A DNA stretch of 64,000 nucleotides from Microbacterium immunditiarum (GCF_013409785.1 NZ_JACCBV010000001.1:2294001-2358000), one strand, 5' to 3'; shown: positions 26,160 through 36,278, counted from the stretch's first letter. Notes: generated from the letters alone by a model not told the origin. Numbers and translations are program-made.

Positions 26160-27292
26160 TCGTCCTCCTGGACGTCGAGCCGGTAGCCGCGCTTGACCAC
26201 CGTGCGGATGAGCTCGGGTGCGCCGACCGCTTCGCGCAGGCGTGCGATCGCCATCTCGACCGCGTGCGCGCTGTCGGCCGATCGCGGCAGGACGTCCAGG
26301 AGCGATCCGCGTGAGACGACGCGGCCGCGCGCGTCGAAGAGAGCGCCGAGGAGCTCGACGCTCGTGCGCGACAGCGGCCGGAATTCGCCGTCGAGCACTG
26401 CTCCGCTGCTGCGCAGCTCGAGGCGACCGGCCGCGGTCTCGACCGCGGCGGCGCGTCCGGACGCGTAGTAGGTCACGACGCCCCGCACGAGCGCGCCGAG
26501 GCGGCCTCGATCGGCGACGAGCACCTCGATGTCGGCGGCACGCAGTGGTCCGGCCGTCACGGGTCCCACGGCGGCGACGAGCAGCCGCCGCGCGCGTGCG
26601 CGACGAGCGATGTCGGCGACGACGCCTTCGCGTGCCGCGGCGGCGAGCCACTCCGCCGCGCCCGGCGCGGAGGTGAAGAGGACGGCGTCGACCTCGCCCG
26701 AGGCGGCGGCGATCACCGAGCGGGTCACGGCGGCGGCATCCGGCGGTGCGCCCCATCGGTACACGGTGAGGCTCACGACGTCCGCGCCGTGGCTCGTGAA
26801 GAGCTCGTCGAGGCCGTCGGCGCCGGAGCCGTGGTGCTGCACCGCGATCCGCCGGCCGACGACGCCCTCGGCGACGAGGAACTCGCCGAGCTCGGCCGCC
26901 GTCTCGGTCTCGGCGACCCAGTCGGCGGTGAAGCCCGCCTGCTGGATCGCACCGCGCGCCTTGGGGCCGCGCGCGACGAACCGCGCGACCGCGAGGGCAT
27001 CGTGCAGCGGATCGCTGAGCCCCGCTTCGTCGGCGGCCTCGATCCAGCCGCGGAACCCGACCCCGGTCGTCGCGACGACGATGTCGGGCGGATTCTCGAT
27101 GAGCTCGCGCGTTCGCGCGACGAGCGCGTCGTCGTCGATGTGCGGCACGATCGTGAGAGCGGGCGCATGCTGGACCTGCGCGCCGTGGCGCTCGAGCGCG
27201 GCGGAGAGCTCGCTCGACCGGCGATCGACGGCGATGACGATGACGCACCCGGCGAGCGCCGCCGACAGCAGGGGACGCGGGGGTTCGCTCAC
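26156..27292 (-). CDS. Uroporphyrinogen-III synthase-like protein with C-terminal winged-helix domain (NnaR type)
   Basis: A 378-residue protein. Residues 1-265 follow the HemD fold (VVATTGVGFRGWIEAAD, FVARGPKARGA, DAVLFTSAPGAAEWL). The last 100 residues are an OmpR-type winged helix: FRPLSRTSVELLGALFDARG, AHAVEMAIARLREAVG, then RTVVKRGYRLDV. This architecture matches NnaR, a regulator of nitrate/nitrite assimilation in Streptomyces and mycobacteria. GTG at 27292 overlaps the cysG stop. Its place inside the nir operon supports a role as co-regulator, enzyme, or both. Confidence 0.85.
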   Translation of the reverse strand: MSEPPRPLLSAALAGCVIVIAVDRRSSELSAALERHGAQVQHAPALTIVPHIDDDALVARTRELIENPPDIVVATTGVGFRGWIEAADEAGLSDPLHDALAVARFVARGPKARGAIQQAGFTADWVAETETAAELGEFLVAEGVVGRRIAVQHHGSGADGLDELFTSHGADVVSLTVYRWGAPPDAAAVTRSVIAAASGEVDAVLFTSAPGAAEWLAAAAREGVVADIARRARARRLLVAAVGPVTAGPLRAADIEVLVADRGRLGALVRGVVTYYASGRAAAVETAAGRLELRSSGAVLDGEFRPLSRTSVELLGALFDARGRVVSRGSLLDVLPRSADSAHAVEMAIARLREAVGAPELIRTVVKRGYRLDVQEDE

Positions 27293-28524
27293 GGACCTGC
27301 GCCTTCGCGCGTGGCGGCTGGCGCGGGCAGCAGCAGGTCGGCGCGGGCGACGTCGCCGACGACGATGACCGCCGGGTTCGAGACGCCGACCGCGTGCGCG
27401 TCGTCCACGGCCCGGCCGAGTGTCGTGCGGGTCGTGCGCTGGCGCGCGGTGTGCCCGCTCTCGACGATGGCGACCGGCCGGTCCTCCGGCACGCCCGCGT
27501 CGAGCGCGGAGCGCATGAGACGCGGGAGCGCCGCGACTCCCATGAGCACGACGGTCGTGGCATCCGGGTCCGCGAGCGCCGCCAGCGTCGCGGGCGAGAC
27601 GGTCGCCTGCCCGTTGACGACGTGGACCGCGCCCGCCGTGCCGCGATGCGTCACGGGGATGCCCGCCGCCTGCGGCACGGCGAGGGCGCTCGAGATGCCC
27701 GGGACGACCTCGACGGCGACGCCGGCCGCGAGGCACGCGGCGACCTCCTCGCCGCCGCGTCCGAGCACGAACGGGTCGCCGCCCTTGAGTCGCACGACGC
27801 GCCGCCCCGCGCGCGCGTGCTCGACGAGCAGCTCGTTGATGCGCTCCTGCGGCACGGGGTGGTGGCCTGGCCGCTTGCCCACGTCGATGACCTGTACGTC
27901 GGAGTCGAGGTCGGAGAGGACGGATGCCGGCCCGAGCCGGTCCGCGACGACGACGTCCGCCTCGGCGAGCAGCCGGCGGCCGCGCACCGTCATGAGGTCC
28001 TCGGGACCCGGACCGCCGCCCACGAGCGCGACGTGGCCGGACGCCGTCGCGCGGCGGCGCCGCACCGGGAGTCGCCCTTCGCGCAGCAGCGTCGCGACCG
28101 CATCGCGCAGGCGCGCGGCCCGCGATGGATCCACGCCGGAGTCCGACACGACGCCCACGAGCACGTCTCCCGAGCGCGCCTCCGCCGCGAGCCGCGCGGT
28201 GCCGTGCGCGCCGTCGGATGCGTTGACGCACAGCGTGCGGCGCTCCTCGCACGCGCGGGCGACCCACTCGTCGGTGTGCGGGTCTCCGGTGGCGGTGTGC
28301 ACGAACCACACGTCGTCGAGGTCGGATGCCGCGACCGCGCGTGCGATCCACCGCACGTCGTGCTCGCGCACGAGTGCCGCGACTGCGGGGTCGAGCGCGG
28401 GGGCTACGACGCGCACGCGCGCCCCCTCCTCGATGAACCGCGGCAGGCGACGCGCGGTCACGGAGCCTCCGCCCACCATGAGCACGTCGCGTCCGGTGAG
28501 CGAGACCCCGATGACGGTGGTCAT
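27289..28524 (-). CDS. cysG: Siroheme synthase: precorrin-2 dehydrogenase plus uroporphyrinogen-III methyltransferase
   Basis: A 411-residue fusion. The N-terminal 150 residues are a Rossmann precorrin-2 dehydrogenase (GRDVLMVGGGSVTARRLPRF). From about residue 155 comes the SAM-dependent methyltransferase (VALVGGGPGPEDLMTVRGRR, VVRLKGGDPFVLGRGGEE, VVPGISSALAVP). It makes precorrin-2 and then sirohydrochlorin, which the CbiX-type protein downstream can metallate. ATG at 28524 overlaps the nirD stop. The frame continues upstream, but that part is antisense-like. Confidence 0.92.
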   Translation of the reverse strand: MTTVIGVSLTGRDVLMVGGGSVTARRLPRFIEEGARVRVVAPALDPAVAALVREHDVRWIARAVAASDLDDVWFVHTATGDPHTDEWVARACEERRTLCVNASDGAHGTARLAAEARSGDVLVGVVSDSGVDPSRAARLRDAVATLLREGRLPVRRRRATASGHVALVGGGPGPEDLMTVRGRRLLAEADVVVADRLGPASVLSDLDSDVQVIDVGKRPGHHPVPQERINELLVEHARAGRRVVRLKGGDPFVLGRGGEEVAACLAAGVAVEVVPGISSALAVPQAAGIPVTHRGTAGAVHVVNGQATVSPATLAALADPDATTVVLMGVAALPRLMRSALDAGVPEDRPVAIVESGHTARQRTTRTTLGRAVDDAHAVGVSNPAVIVVGDVARADLLLPAPAATREGAGP

Positions 28525-28916
28525 GAGCGCGCCGCCCATCGGACGAACACGTCGCCGGCGCGCACGGCGACGGGCCACGTCTCGAGCGAGCGCTCATCCT
28601 TGCCCAGCGTGTCGAGGCACGCGCCGGTGCGCAGGTCGAACACCTGCTTGTACATGGGGGAGGCGACGGTCGGGGCATCCGCCCTCGTCCCGACGATGCC
28701 GCGCGAGATCACGTTCGCCCCGCTGTAGGGATCGAGGTTCGACACCGCGAAGATGGGACCGCCGTCGTCCGGCCCGTGGAGCAGGAAGAGGGCGAGCTGC
28801 ACGCCGTCGATGAGCGCCGCGCGGCCGCGCTCGGGCTCGAGGTCGGCGACGGCGCACACGCGCACCCACTCCCACGTCCGGGTCGGACGCTTCTCGGCGG
28901 TCGAGACGATCGTCAT
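28521..28916 (-). CDS. nirD: Nitrite reductase (NADH) small subunit
   Basis: A 131-residue Rieske-fold NirD. It has the fold pattern of the family (VRVCAVADLEPERG, IFAVSNLDPYSGANVISRGI, SPMYKQVFDLRTGACL) but, as usual for NirD, lacks the CxH/CxxH ligands of true Rieske proteins. It partners NirB, overlapping it by four bases (ATGA). Confidence 0.93.
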   Translation of the reverse strand: MTIVSTAEKRPTRTWEWVRVCAVADLEPERGRAALIDGVQLALFLLHGPDDGGPIFAVSNLDPYSGANVISRGIVGTRADAPTVASPMYKQVFDLRTGACLDTLGKDERSLETWPVAVRAGDVFVRWAARS

Positions 28917-31567
28917 GCGCGCACCTCCAGGGTCGTTCCGGCGATGAGCACGCGACCGTCGGCGCGCTCCTCGGGTGTCGCCGGTCGCGGCTGGCCGCGT
29001 TCGGCGGTGTAGGCGAGCGACGGGTCCGGCGTGCGCGGCGCGTTGACGAAGGACGCGAAGCGCCGGAGCTTCTCGGGGTCTTCGAGCGTCGCCCTCCACT
29101 CGTCCTCGTACGAGTCGATGTGGGCGGCCATCGCGGCGTCGAGGTCCGCGCAGATGCCGAGGCTGTCGTCGAAGATCACGGCGCGCAGCGCGTCGAGGCC
29201 GCCTTCCAGGTCCTCGAGCCACGGCGCGGTGCGCTGGAGGCGGTCAGCCGTGCGGATGTAGTACATGAGGAACCGGTCGATCGCCGTGAGCAGCGCGTCG
29301 TCGTCGAGCCCCTCGGCGAGCAGCTGCGCGTGGCGCGGCGTGAAGCCGCCGTTGCCGCCGACGTAGAGGTTCCAGCCCGCCTCGGTCGCGATGACGCCGA
29401 CGTCCTTGCCCCGAGCCTCGGCGCACTCGCGCGCGCATCCCGAGACGCCGAGCTTGAGCTTGTGCGGCGACCGCAGCCCCCGGTACCGCAGCTCGAGCTG
29501 CACCGCCATTCCGACGGAGTCCTGCACGCCGTAGCGGCACCACGTCGATCCGACACACGACTTCACCGTGCGCAGCGACTTGCCGTACGCGTGACCGGAC
29601 TCGAAGCCCGCGTCGACGAGCCGCTTCCAGATCTCGGGGAGCTGCTCGAGCCGCGCACCGAACATGTCGATGCGCTGGCCGCCCGTGATCTTCGTGTACA
29701 GGCCGAAGTCCTTCGCGACCGCACCGATCGCGAGGAGTCCCTCGGGTGTGATCTCGCCGCCCGGAATGCGGGGCACGACCGAGTACGAGCCGTCCTTCTG
29801 CAGGTTCGCCATGACGTGGTCGTTGGTGTCCTGCAGCGTCGCGTTCTCGCCGTCGAGCACGTGCGTGTGCACGAGCGTCGACAGGATGCTCGCGATCGCG
29901 GGCTTGCAGATGTCGCATCCGCGGCCCGTTCCGAACCGATCCACGATCGCGCTGAACGTCGTGAGCCCCGATACCCGGATCGCGTCGAACAGCTGCGCGC
30001 GCGACAGCGCGAAGTGCTCGCACATCGCGTTGCTCACCGAAGCGCCGGTCTTCTGCAGCTCGCCGACCACAATGCGCTTGACGAGCGGAACGCACGACCC
30101 GCACGCGGCGCCCGCGCGCGTGCACGCTTTCACGCCCGCGACGTCGGTGCAGCCCTCCTCGTGCACCGCGTGACGGATGGCACCCGCCGACACGCTGTTG
30201 CACGAGCACACCATCGCCTCGTCGGGCAGTTCGCCCGCGGGCGCAGGAACCCCGCCTTCGGGCAGGAGGTACGTCGCCGGGTCGCCGCCGAGCGCACCGC
30301 CCACGAGCGGGCGCAGGGCCGCGTACGCGGACGCGTCCCCGACGAGCACGCCGCCCAGCAGCGTCTTGGCGTCGTCGGAGAGCACGAGCTTCTTGTAGAC
30401 GCCCGCGACGGGGTCGGCGTAGACCACATCGAGAGCACCCGGCGTCGTCGCGAACGCGTCGCCGAAGCTCGCGACGTCGACGCCCGAGAGTTTGAGCTTG
30501 GTCGACAGGTCGTACCCCGGGAACGTCGCGTTCCCGCCGAGCAGGCGCGTCGCGGCGACTTCGGCCATCGCGTAGCCGGGCGCGACGAGGCCGACGCACT
30601 GTCCCTGGAACGACGCGACCTCGCCGATCGCGAAGATCGCGGGGTCCGACGTGCGGCACCCGGCGTCGATGACGACGCCGCCGCGAGGGTCCACGTCGAG
30701 ACCCGCCTCACGCGCGAGCTCGTCGCGCGGGCGCACACCCACCGTGAAGACGACGACATCGGCGTGCTCGTAGCTTCCGTCGCTGAACTCGAGCCCCGCG
30801 ACCTCCCCCGAAGGTCCGGGGTCGAGCCGCGTCGTGATCGAGGACGTGAGCACCCGGATGCCGCGCGACTCGATCAGCCGCCGCAGCGCGTCGCCCGCCG
30901 CGAGGTCGAGCTGCGCCGACATGAGCCGGTCGGCGGCCTGAACGACGGTCGGGGTCACGTCGAGTCCCTGCAGCGCGCCCGCCGCCTCGAGTCCGAGGAG
31001 CCCGCCGCCGATGACCATGCCGGTCAGCGGACGGCCCAGCTGCCGCGAACGGGCCTCGACGAACGCGCGGAGCGCGGCGACGTCGTCGAGCGTGCGATAC
31101 ACGAAGCATCCGGGCAGCTCGAACCCGTCCACCGCGAGTCGTGCCGCGTACGAGCCGGTCGCCAACACGAGGGAGTCGAACGGATGCCGCGCCCCGTCGT
31201 CCGTCGCGACGACACGCTCACGGCGATCGATCCGAGCGGCGCGCACGCCCGTGTGCACCCGGACACGGACGTGTTCGAGCACGCCCCGGTCGAGCGTCAG
31301 GTCGTCGACTGACGCGCCGTCGAAGAAGGACGTGAGCGCGACGCGGTCGTACGGCGCGCGCGGTTCCTCGCCGAGGACGGTGATGACCGTGTCGCCGTCG
31401 TCTCGCGACGTGAGGCTCTCGACGAAGCGGTGCGCGACCATGCCGGCGCCCACGACGACGACGCGTCGGGTCGATCCGGTCCTGTCCATGGCCTCACGAT
31501 AGGCAGGCCGGTTTTCGGGGCCGTGTGGCCCATGTTTCGAGTTCGTGACGTCGGAAGAGCCGGACAT
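28913..31567 (-). CDS. nirB: Nitrite reductase (NADH) large subunit
   Basis: An 884-residue NirB. Order: FAD/NAD(P) oxidoreductase (VVVVGAGMVAHRFVESL, then FAIGEVASF), a BFD-like 2Fe-2S part (MVCSCNSVSAG with CGSC near 450-490) and the siroheme/4Fe-4S reductase with Cys in CVGSTWCRYG near 670 and GVSGCARECAEARG near 708. It reduces nitrite to ammonia with NADH. ATG at 31567 is chosen for the strong AGGAGG before it. It heads the nirB-nirD-cysG-HemD-cbiX operon; all junctions overlap by four bases. Confidence 0.95.
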   Translation of the reverse strand: MSGSSDVTNSKHGPHGPENRPAYREAMDRTGSTRRVVVVGAGMVAHRFVESLTSRDDGDTVITVLGEEPRAPYDRVALTSFFDGASVDDLTLDRGVLEHVRVRVHTGVRAARIDRRERVVATDDGARHPFDSLVLATGSYAARLAVDGFELPGCFVYRTLDDVAALRAFVEARSRQLGRPLTGMVIGGGLLGLEAAGALQGLDVTPTVVQAADRLMSAQLDLAAGDALRRLIESRGIRVLTSSITTRLDPGPSGEVAGLEFSDGSYEHADVVVFTVGVRPRDELAREAGLDVDPRGGVVIDAGCRTSDPAIFAIGEVASFQGQCVGLVAPGYAMAEVAATRLLGGNATFPGYDLSTKLKLSGVDVASFGDAFATTPGALDVVYADPVAGVYKKLVLSDDAKTLLGGVLVGDASAYAALRPLVGGALGGDPATYLLPEGGVPAPAGELPDEAMVCSCNSVSAGAIRHAVHEEGCTDVAGVKACTRAGAACGSCVPLVKRIVVGELQKTGASVSNAMCEHFALSRAQLFDAIRVSGLTTFSAIVDRFGTGRGCDICKPAIASILSTLVHTHVLDGENATLQDTNDHVMANLQKDGSYSVVPRIPGGEITPEGLLAIGAVAKDFGLYTKITGGQRIDMFGARLEQLPEIWKRLVDAGFESGHAYGKSLRTVKSCVGSTWCRYGVQDSVGMAVQLELRYRGLRSPHKLKLGVSGCARECAEARGKDVGVIATEAGWNLYVGGNGGFTPRHAQLLAEGLDDDALLTAIDRFLMYYIRTADRLQRTAPWLEDLEGGLDALRAVIFDDSLGICADLDAAMAAHIDSYEDEWRATLEDPEKLRRFASFVNAPRTPDPSLAYTAERGQPRPATPEERADGRVLIAGTTLEVRA

Positions 31568-31622
31568 CGTGCCTCCTCTCGCGGCCGGTGGGGCCGCGTG
31601 GTCCGCTGACTGCCGTGGCTCG

Positions 31623-31677
31623 ACGTTAGGAAGAGCGCGTTTCGCCGCGGGTGCCGGGGCCGTTACCCGGACGCAAC
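31623..31677 (-). promoter_or_regulatory. nirB promoter with GlnR-like half-sites
   Basis: Minus strand: GTTGC (31673-31677), six bases, GTAAC (31662-31666), eighteen bases, GAAAC (31639-31643), ten bases, then -10 TAACGT (31623-31628). The layout repeats that of narK with one extra base in the middle. Confidence 0.45.
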
Positions 31678-31748
31678 GTTTCCCTCACGCCGCCGCAGTG
31701 GCCGTTGTGAGATCGGACGCGCGACCGCGCGCTGACTAGGCTCGATCC

Positions 31749-32462
31749 GTGCGCACTCCGTCTCGCTCAGCACACCGCATCGATGTCGTCACGATCTTCC
31801 CGTCCTTCTTCGACGTGCTGGAGGTGTCGCTGCTGGGCAAGGCCCGCGACCGAGGGCTCCTCGACGTGCGCGTGCATGACCTGCGCGAATGGACGCACGA
31901 CCGTCACCGCACCGTCGACGACACCCCGTACGGCGGCGGAGCGGGCATGGTCATGAAGCCGGAGCCCTGGGGCGAGGCGCTAGACGCGATCGTCGCCGAT
32001 GCCGCCGCCCCGCCGGTCTTCGTCTTCCCGTCGCCCGCCGGTGAGATGTTCACGCAGGCCACGGCGCGCGAGTTCGCACACGAGCCGCACCTCGTCATCG
32101 GATGCGGACGATACGAGGGCATCGACGAGCGGGTGTTCGAGTACGCCGCGAGGCTCGGGCGCGTGCGGCTCGTGAGCCTCGGCGACTACGTGCTCAACGG
32201 CGGCGAGGTGGCCGCGATGGCGATGATCGAGGCGGTCGGCCGGCTCATCCCCGGTGTCGTCGGCAATCCCGAGAGCCTCCTCGAGGAGTCGCACGAAGGG
32301 GGCCTGCTCGAGTACCCCTCTTACACGAAGCCCGCGTCGTGGCGCGGCTACGACGTCCCCGAGATCCTCTTGAGCGGCAATCACGGCGCGATCGCGGCGT
32401 GGCGGCGCGAGCAGCAGATCGCGCGCACGCGCGAGCGCCGGCCAGACCTCCTCGGCGAGTGA
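31749..32462 (+). CDS. trmD: tRNA (guanine37-N1)-methyltransferase
   Basis: A 237-residue SPOUT methyltransferase. The knot motifs are [13 protein letters not shown] and [21 protein letters not shown]. It methylates G37 next to the anticodon and prevents frameshifting. GTG at 31749 is preceded six bases upstream by TAGGCT (31737-31742) with no Shine-Dalgarno, so it is likely leaderless. In most bacteria it is cotranscribed with rimM; here about 12 kb of divergent nitrate genes separate them, which explains the need for its own promoter. Confidence 0.96.
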   Translation: MRTPSRSAHRIDVVTIFPSFFDVLEVSLLGKARDRGLLDVRVHDLREWTHDRHRTVDDTPYGGGAGMVMKPEPWGEALDAIVADAAAPPVFVFPSPAGEMFTQATAREFAHEPHLVIGCGRYEGIDERVFEYAARLGRVRLVSLGDYVLNGGEVAAMAMIEAVGRLIPGVVGNPESLLEESHEGGLLEYPSYTKPASWRGYDVPEILLSGNHGAIAAWRREQQIARTRERRPDLLGE

Positions 32463-32573
32463 GCCGTGGGCGCGGCATCCGCCCCATGTCGAGCCGCACG
32501 CCCTGTGTCAACGCCTCTCGGCAGGCGGAATGCGCTCGACTAGGGTGTGAGCGACCGCCAGGGGAGGAGTCGC

Positions 32574-34796
32574 ATGGAGACGTGGCCCGGATCGGCCTAC
32601 CCGCTGGGGGCGACCTTCGACGGGAGCGGCACGAACTTCGCGCTGTTCAGCGAGGCCGCCGAGAAGGTCGAGCTGTGCCTGTTCGACGAGACGGATGCCG
32701 AGACCCGCGTGCCGCTCGTCGACGTCGACGCGTTCGTGTGGCACGCCTACCTCCCGAACGTGCGGCCTGGCCAGCGGTACGGGTATCGCGTGCACGGCGA
32801 GCACAACCCCGCCGGAGGCAGGCGCTTCAACCCGAACAAGCTCCTCCTCGACCCATACGCGAAGGCCGTCGAGGGGCAGGTCCAGTGGAACCAGTCCGTG
32901 TTCGGCTACGACTTCGGCGATCCCGACTCGCGCAACGACGACGACTCCGCGGCGAGCATGATGAAGGGCGTCGTCGTGAACCCGTTCTTCGACTGGGCGG
33001 GTGACCGGCAGCCGAAGACTCCGTACGCCGAGTCGCTCATCTATGAGGCGCACGTGAAGGGTCTCACGATGCTGCATCCGGCCGTTCCCGAAGAGCTGCG
33101 CGGAACCTACGCCGGGCTCGCGCATCCGGCCGTGATCGACCACCTCCGCAAGCTCGGGGTCACCGCCGTCGAGCTCATGCCCGTGCACCAGTTCGTCGAC
33201 GACGACACGCTCCAGCAGAAGGGGCTGTCGAACTACTGGGGCTACAACACGATCTCGTTCTTCGCTCCGCAGAACACGTACGCCTCGCCGGGTGAGCCGG
33301 GTCAGCAGGTGCAGGAGTTCAAGGCGATGGTGCGGGCGCTTCACGCGGCCGACATCGAGGTGATCCTCGACGTCGTCTACAACCACACGGCCGAGGGCAG
33401 CCACCTGGGGCCGACGCTGAGCATGCGCGGCATCGACAACGCCGCGTACTACCGGCTCGAAGAGGACGACAAGCGGTACTACACCGACTACACGGGCACG
33501 GGGAACAGCCTCAACGTGTCGAGCCCCCACTCGCTCCAGCTCATCATGGACTCGCTGCGCTACTGGGTGCTCGAGATGCACGTGGACGGGTTCCGGTTCG
33601 ACCTCGCGGCGACGCTCGCGCGGGAGTTCTACGACGTCGACAAGCTGGCCACCTTCTTCGAGCTCGTCCAGCAGGATCCGGTCGTGTCACAGGTGAAGCT
33701 CATCGCCGAGCCGTGGGACGTGGGTCCGGGCGGGTACCAGGTGGGCAACTTCCCGCCGCAGTGGACCGAGTGGAACGGCAAGTACCGCGACACCGTGCGC
33801 GACTTCTGGCGCGGCGAGCCCGCGACCCTCGGCGAGTTCGCGTCGCGGCTCACCGGGTCGGCGGACCTGTACGAGCACTCGGGACGGCGGCCCGTGGCAT
33901 CCGTCAACTTCGTCACTGCCCACGACGGGTTCACGCTGCGCGACCTCGTGTCGTACAACGACAAGCACAACGAGGCCAACGGCGAGGACAACAAGGACGG
34001 CGCCGACGACAACCGCTCGTGGAACTGCGGCGTCGAAGGACCCACCGACGACCCCGCCGTGCTCGAGCTGCGGGCGCGCCAGCAGCGCAACTTCCTCGCG
34101 ACGCTGCTGCTCAGCCAGGGCGTCCCCATGCTGCTGCACGGCGACGAGCTGGGCCGTACGCAGCAGGGCAGCAACAACGGCTACGCGCAGGACAACGAAC
34201 TGACGTGGGTGCACTGGGACGCCGTCGATCAGCCGCTCGTCGAGTTCGTCTCGGCGGTGTCGAGGCTTCGGCGGGAGCATCCGACGTTCCGGCGCAGCCG
34301 CTTCTTCGACGGCCGCCCCGTCAAGCGCGAGGAGGGCGCGCCGGTGCCCGACCTCGCGTGGCTGCGACCCGACGGCACGCAGATGCAGCCGGAGGACTGG
34401 GACTCCGGATTCGGTCGCGCGGTCGGGGTGTTCCTCAACGGCGGCGGCATCCGCGAGCGCGACAGACGCGGGCAGCCCATCGAGGACGTGCACTTCATGG
34501 TGCTCTTCAACGCCGGCGACGAGCCGATCGACTTCCGCATCCCCGCCGTCGAGGCCAGCCCGCAGTGGGACGTCATCGTCGACACCGCCGGCCGGCAGGC
34601 GGGCGTCACCACCATCGACCCCGGGTCGGTCGTGCCGCTCGAGTCCCGGTCGGTGCTCGTGCTGCGCGAGCACCTCGAGGAGCAGACCGAGCCCGACCAC
34701 TCGGTCGCCGCGTCGCTCGCGGCGCTCGGAGACAGCGGCCCCGAGGACCTCCCGGCGAAGGCCCCGCGCATCGAGGCACGGCACGACACGCGCTGA
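32574..34796 (+). CDS. glgX: Glycogen debranching enzyme GlgX/TreX
   Basis: A 740-residue GH13 debranching enzyme with an N-terminal CBM48 (GSAYPLGATFDGSGTNFALF). The GH13 regions are intact: DVVYNHTAEG, DGFRFDLAATL with the nucleophile Asp, IAEPWDVG with the acid Glu and TAHDGFT. It cleaves alpha-1,6 branches to give linear maltodextrins. In TreX-TreY-TreZ clusters these feed trehalose synthesis, but the two downstream enzymes are defective here. ATG at 32574 follows GGGGAGGAG; a -10-like TAGGGT lies at 32541-32546. Confidence 0.94.
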   Translation: METWPGSAYPLGATFDGSGTNFALFSEAAEKVELCLFDETDAETRVPLVDVDAFVWHAYLPNVRPGQRYGYRVHGEHNPAGGRRFNPNKLLLDPYAKAVEGQVQWNQSVFGYDFGDPDSRNDDDSAASMMKGVVVNPFFDWAGDRQPKTPYAESLIYEAHVKGLTMLHPAVPEELRGTYAGLAHPAVIDHLRKLGVTAVELMPVHQFVDDDTLQQKGLSNYWGYNTISFFAPQNTYASPGEPGQQVQEFKAMVRALHAADIEVILDVVYNHTAEGSHLGPTLSMRGIDNAAYYRLEEDDKRYYTDYTGTGNSLNVSSPHSLQLIMDSLRYWVLEMHVDGFRFDLAATLAREFYDVDKLATFFELVQQDPVVSQVKLIAEPWDVGPGGYQVGNFPPQWTEWNGKYRDTVRDFWRGEPATLGEFASRLTGSADLYEHSGRRPVASVNFVTAHDGFTLRDLVSYNDKHNEANGEDNKDGADDNRSWNCGVEGPTDDPAVLELRARQQRNFLATLLLSQGVPMLLHGDELGRTQQGSNNGYAQDNELTWVHWDAVDQPLVEFVSAVSRLRREHPTFRRSRFFDGRPVKREEGAPVPDLAWLRPDGTQMQPEDWDSGFGRAVGVFLNGGGIRERDRRGQPIEDVHFMVLFNAGDEPIDFRIPAVEASPQWDVIVDTAGRQAGVTTIDPGSVVPLESRSVLVLREHLEEQTEPDHSVAASLAALGDSGPEDLPAKAPRIEARHDTR

Positions 34797-34829
34797 CGCG
34801 TGCCGACGAGGATCGGGAAGGAGGCACGG

Positions 34830-36278
34830 ATGCGGATCCCGCCCGCGTCGACGTACCGGATGCAGGTGCGGCGGTCGTTCGACCTCGACGCCGCGGCCGG
34901 TGTGACCGACTACCTGCGCGACCTCGGCGTCGACTGGGCGTACCTCTCGCCGCTCCTGCGCGCGACGTCCGGCTCGGACCACGGCTATGACGTCGTCGAT
35001 CCGACCGAGGTCGATCCGCAGCGGGGCGGACCCGCGGCACTCGAGCGGTTCGCGCTCGCCGAGCTGCTCGCGTGCTTCCCGACGTACCGCTCGTACCTCC
35101 CGGCGGGGAAGGAGTGGCTCGCGCAGGCGGCGGCCGAGGCATTCGCCCGTCGCCCGGACATCGCCGAGACCATCGCCGTTCTCGTCCCGGTGCTGTCCGA
35201 CCCGTCGCTCGAGGTGGCACGGCGGTTCCAGCAGACCACCGGTCCCGTCATGGCGAAGGGCGTCGAGGACACGGCCTTCTACCGTGCGACGCGCCTCGGG
35301 ACGCTCACCGAGGTGGGCGGCGATCCGAGCGTCTTCTCGCTGTCCGTCGACGGATTCCACCGTGCGTTCGAGCGGCGCCAGTCAGCGTGGCCCGGGTCGA
35401 TGACGGCGCTCTCGACGCACGACACCAAGCGGGGAGAGGACGTGCGCGCGCGGCTCTCCGTGCTGGCCGAGGTCCCTGAGCGCTGGGCAGACGTGCTCGG
35501 GCGGCTTCGCGCGGTCGCGACGACGGGTCACGGTCCGTTCGACAGCCTCCTGTGGCAGGCGATCATCGGCGCATGGCCCGCGTCGGCCGAGCGCCTGCAC
35601 GCGTACGCCGAGAAGGCGGCACGAGAGGCCGGCGAAGCGACCGGCTGGCTCGATCCGGAGCCGGAGTTCGAGAATCGGATGCACCGCCTCGTCGACGCGG
35701 CCTTCGGCGACGCGCGGGCGATCGTCGACGAGTTCGTCGCGCAGATCGCGCCGTTCGGCTGGTCGAACTCGCTCGCCGCGAAGACCCTGCAGCTCGCGGG
35801 GCCGGGCGTGCCGGACGTGTACCAGGGTTCGGAGCTGTGGGAGACGAGCCTCGTCGACCCCGACAATCGCCGGCCGGTCGACTTCGCCGTGCGGCGCGAC
35901 CTGCTCGCGCGGATCGACGACGGCTGGCAGCCGCCGGTGGACGACACGGGCGCCGCGAAGCTGCTGGTGACCTCGCGCGCCCTTCGGCTGCGGAGGGACC
36001 GGCGCGAGCTGTTCACGCGGTACACGCCCATGACCGTCGTGGGGGAGGCGTCCGCCCATGCGGTGGCGTTCGACCGAGGAGGCGCGCTCGCCGTCGCCAC
36101 GCGCCTGCCTGTCGGGCTCGGTCGCCGTGGTGGGTGGGGCGACACGGTGCTCCTGCGGCACGCCGGCCCGACGGTCGACGCGTTCACGGGCCGGCGGTTC
36201 GAGGGGAGCGAGGTCGCGCTGCGCGACCTCTTCTCGACGTACCCGGTCGCGCTGCTCGTGCTGGAGGAGGACGCATGA
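34830..36278 (+). CDS. treY: Maltooligosyl trehalose synthase, internally deleted
   Basis: A 482-residue TreY remnant; the family is usually about 700-800 residues. The N-terminus is normal ([44 protein letters not shown]). Near residue 66-72 the sequence then jumps, in frame, to the late part that begins [13 protein letters not shown]. The C-terminal blocks are intact ([37 protein letters not shown]). The missing stretch holds most of the catalytic barrel, including the region with the nucleophile Asp and acid Glu, so this product should not be an active synthase. ATG at 34830 has a strong AAGGAGG. Either a true deletion or an assembly collapse is possible. Confidence 0.85.
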   Translation: MRIPPASTYRMQVRRSFDLDAAAGVTDYLRDLGVDWAYLSPLLRATSGSDHGYDVVDPTEVDPQRGGPAALERFALAELLACFPTYRSYLPAGKEWLAQAAAEAFARRPDIAETIAVLVPVLSDPSLEVARRFQQTTGPVMAKGVEDTAFYRATRLGTLTEVGGDPSVFSLSVDGFHRAFERRQSAWPGSMTALSTHDTKRGEDVRARLSVLAEVPERWADVLGRLRAVATTGHGPFDSLLWQAIIGAWPASAERLHAYAEKAAREAGEATGWLDPEPEFENRMHRLVDAAFGDARAIVDEFVAQIAPFGWSNSLAAKTLQLAGPGVPDVYQGSELWETSLVDPDNRRPVDFAVRRDLLARIDDGWQPPVDDTGAAKLLVTSRALRLRRDRRELFTRYTPMTVVGEASAHAVAFDRGGALAVATRLPVGLGRRGGWGDTVLLRHAGPTVDAFTGRRFEGSEVALRDLFSTYPVALLVLEEDA

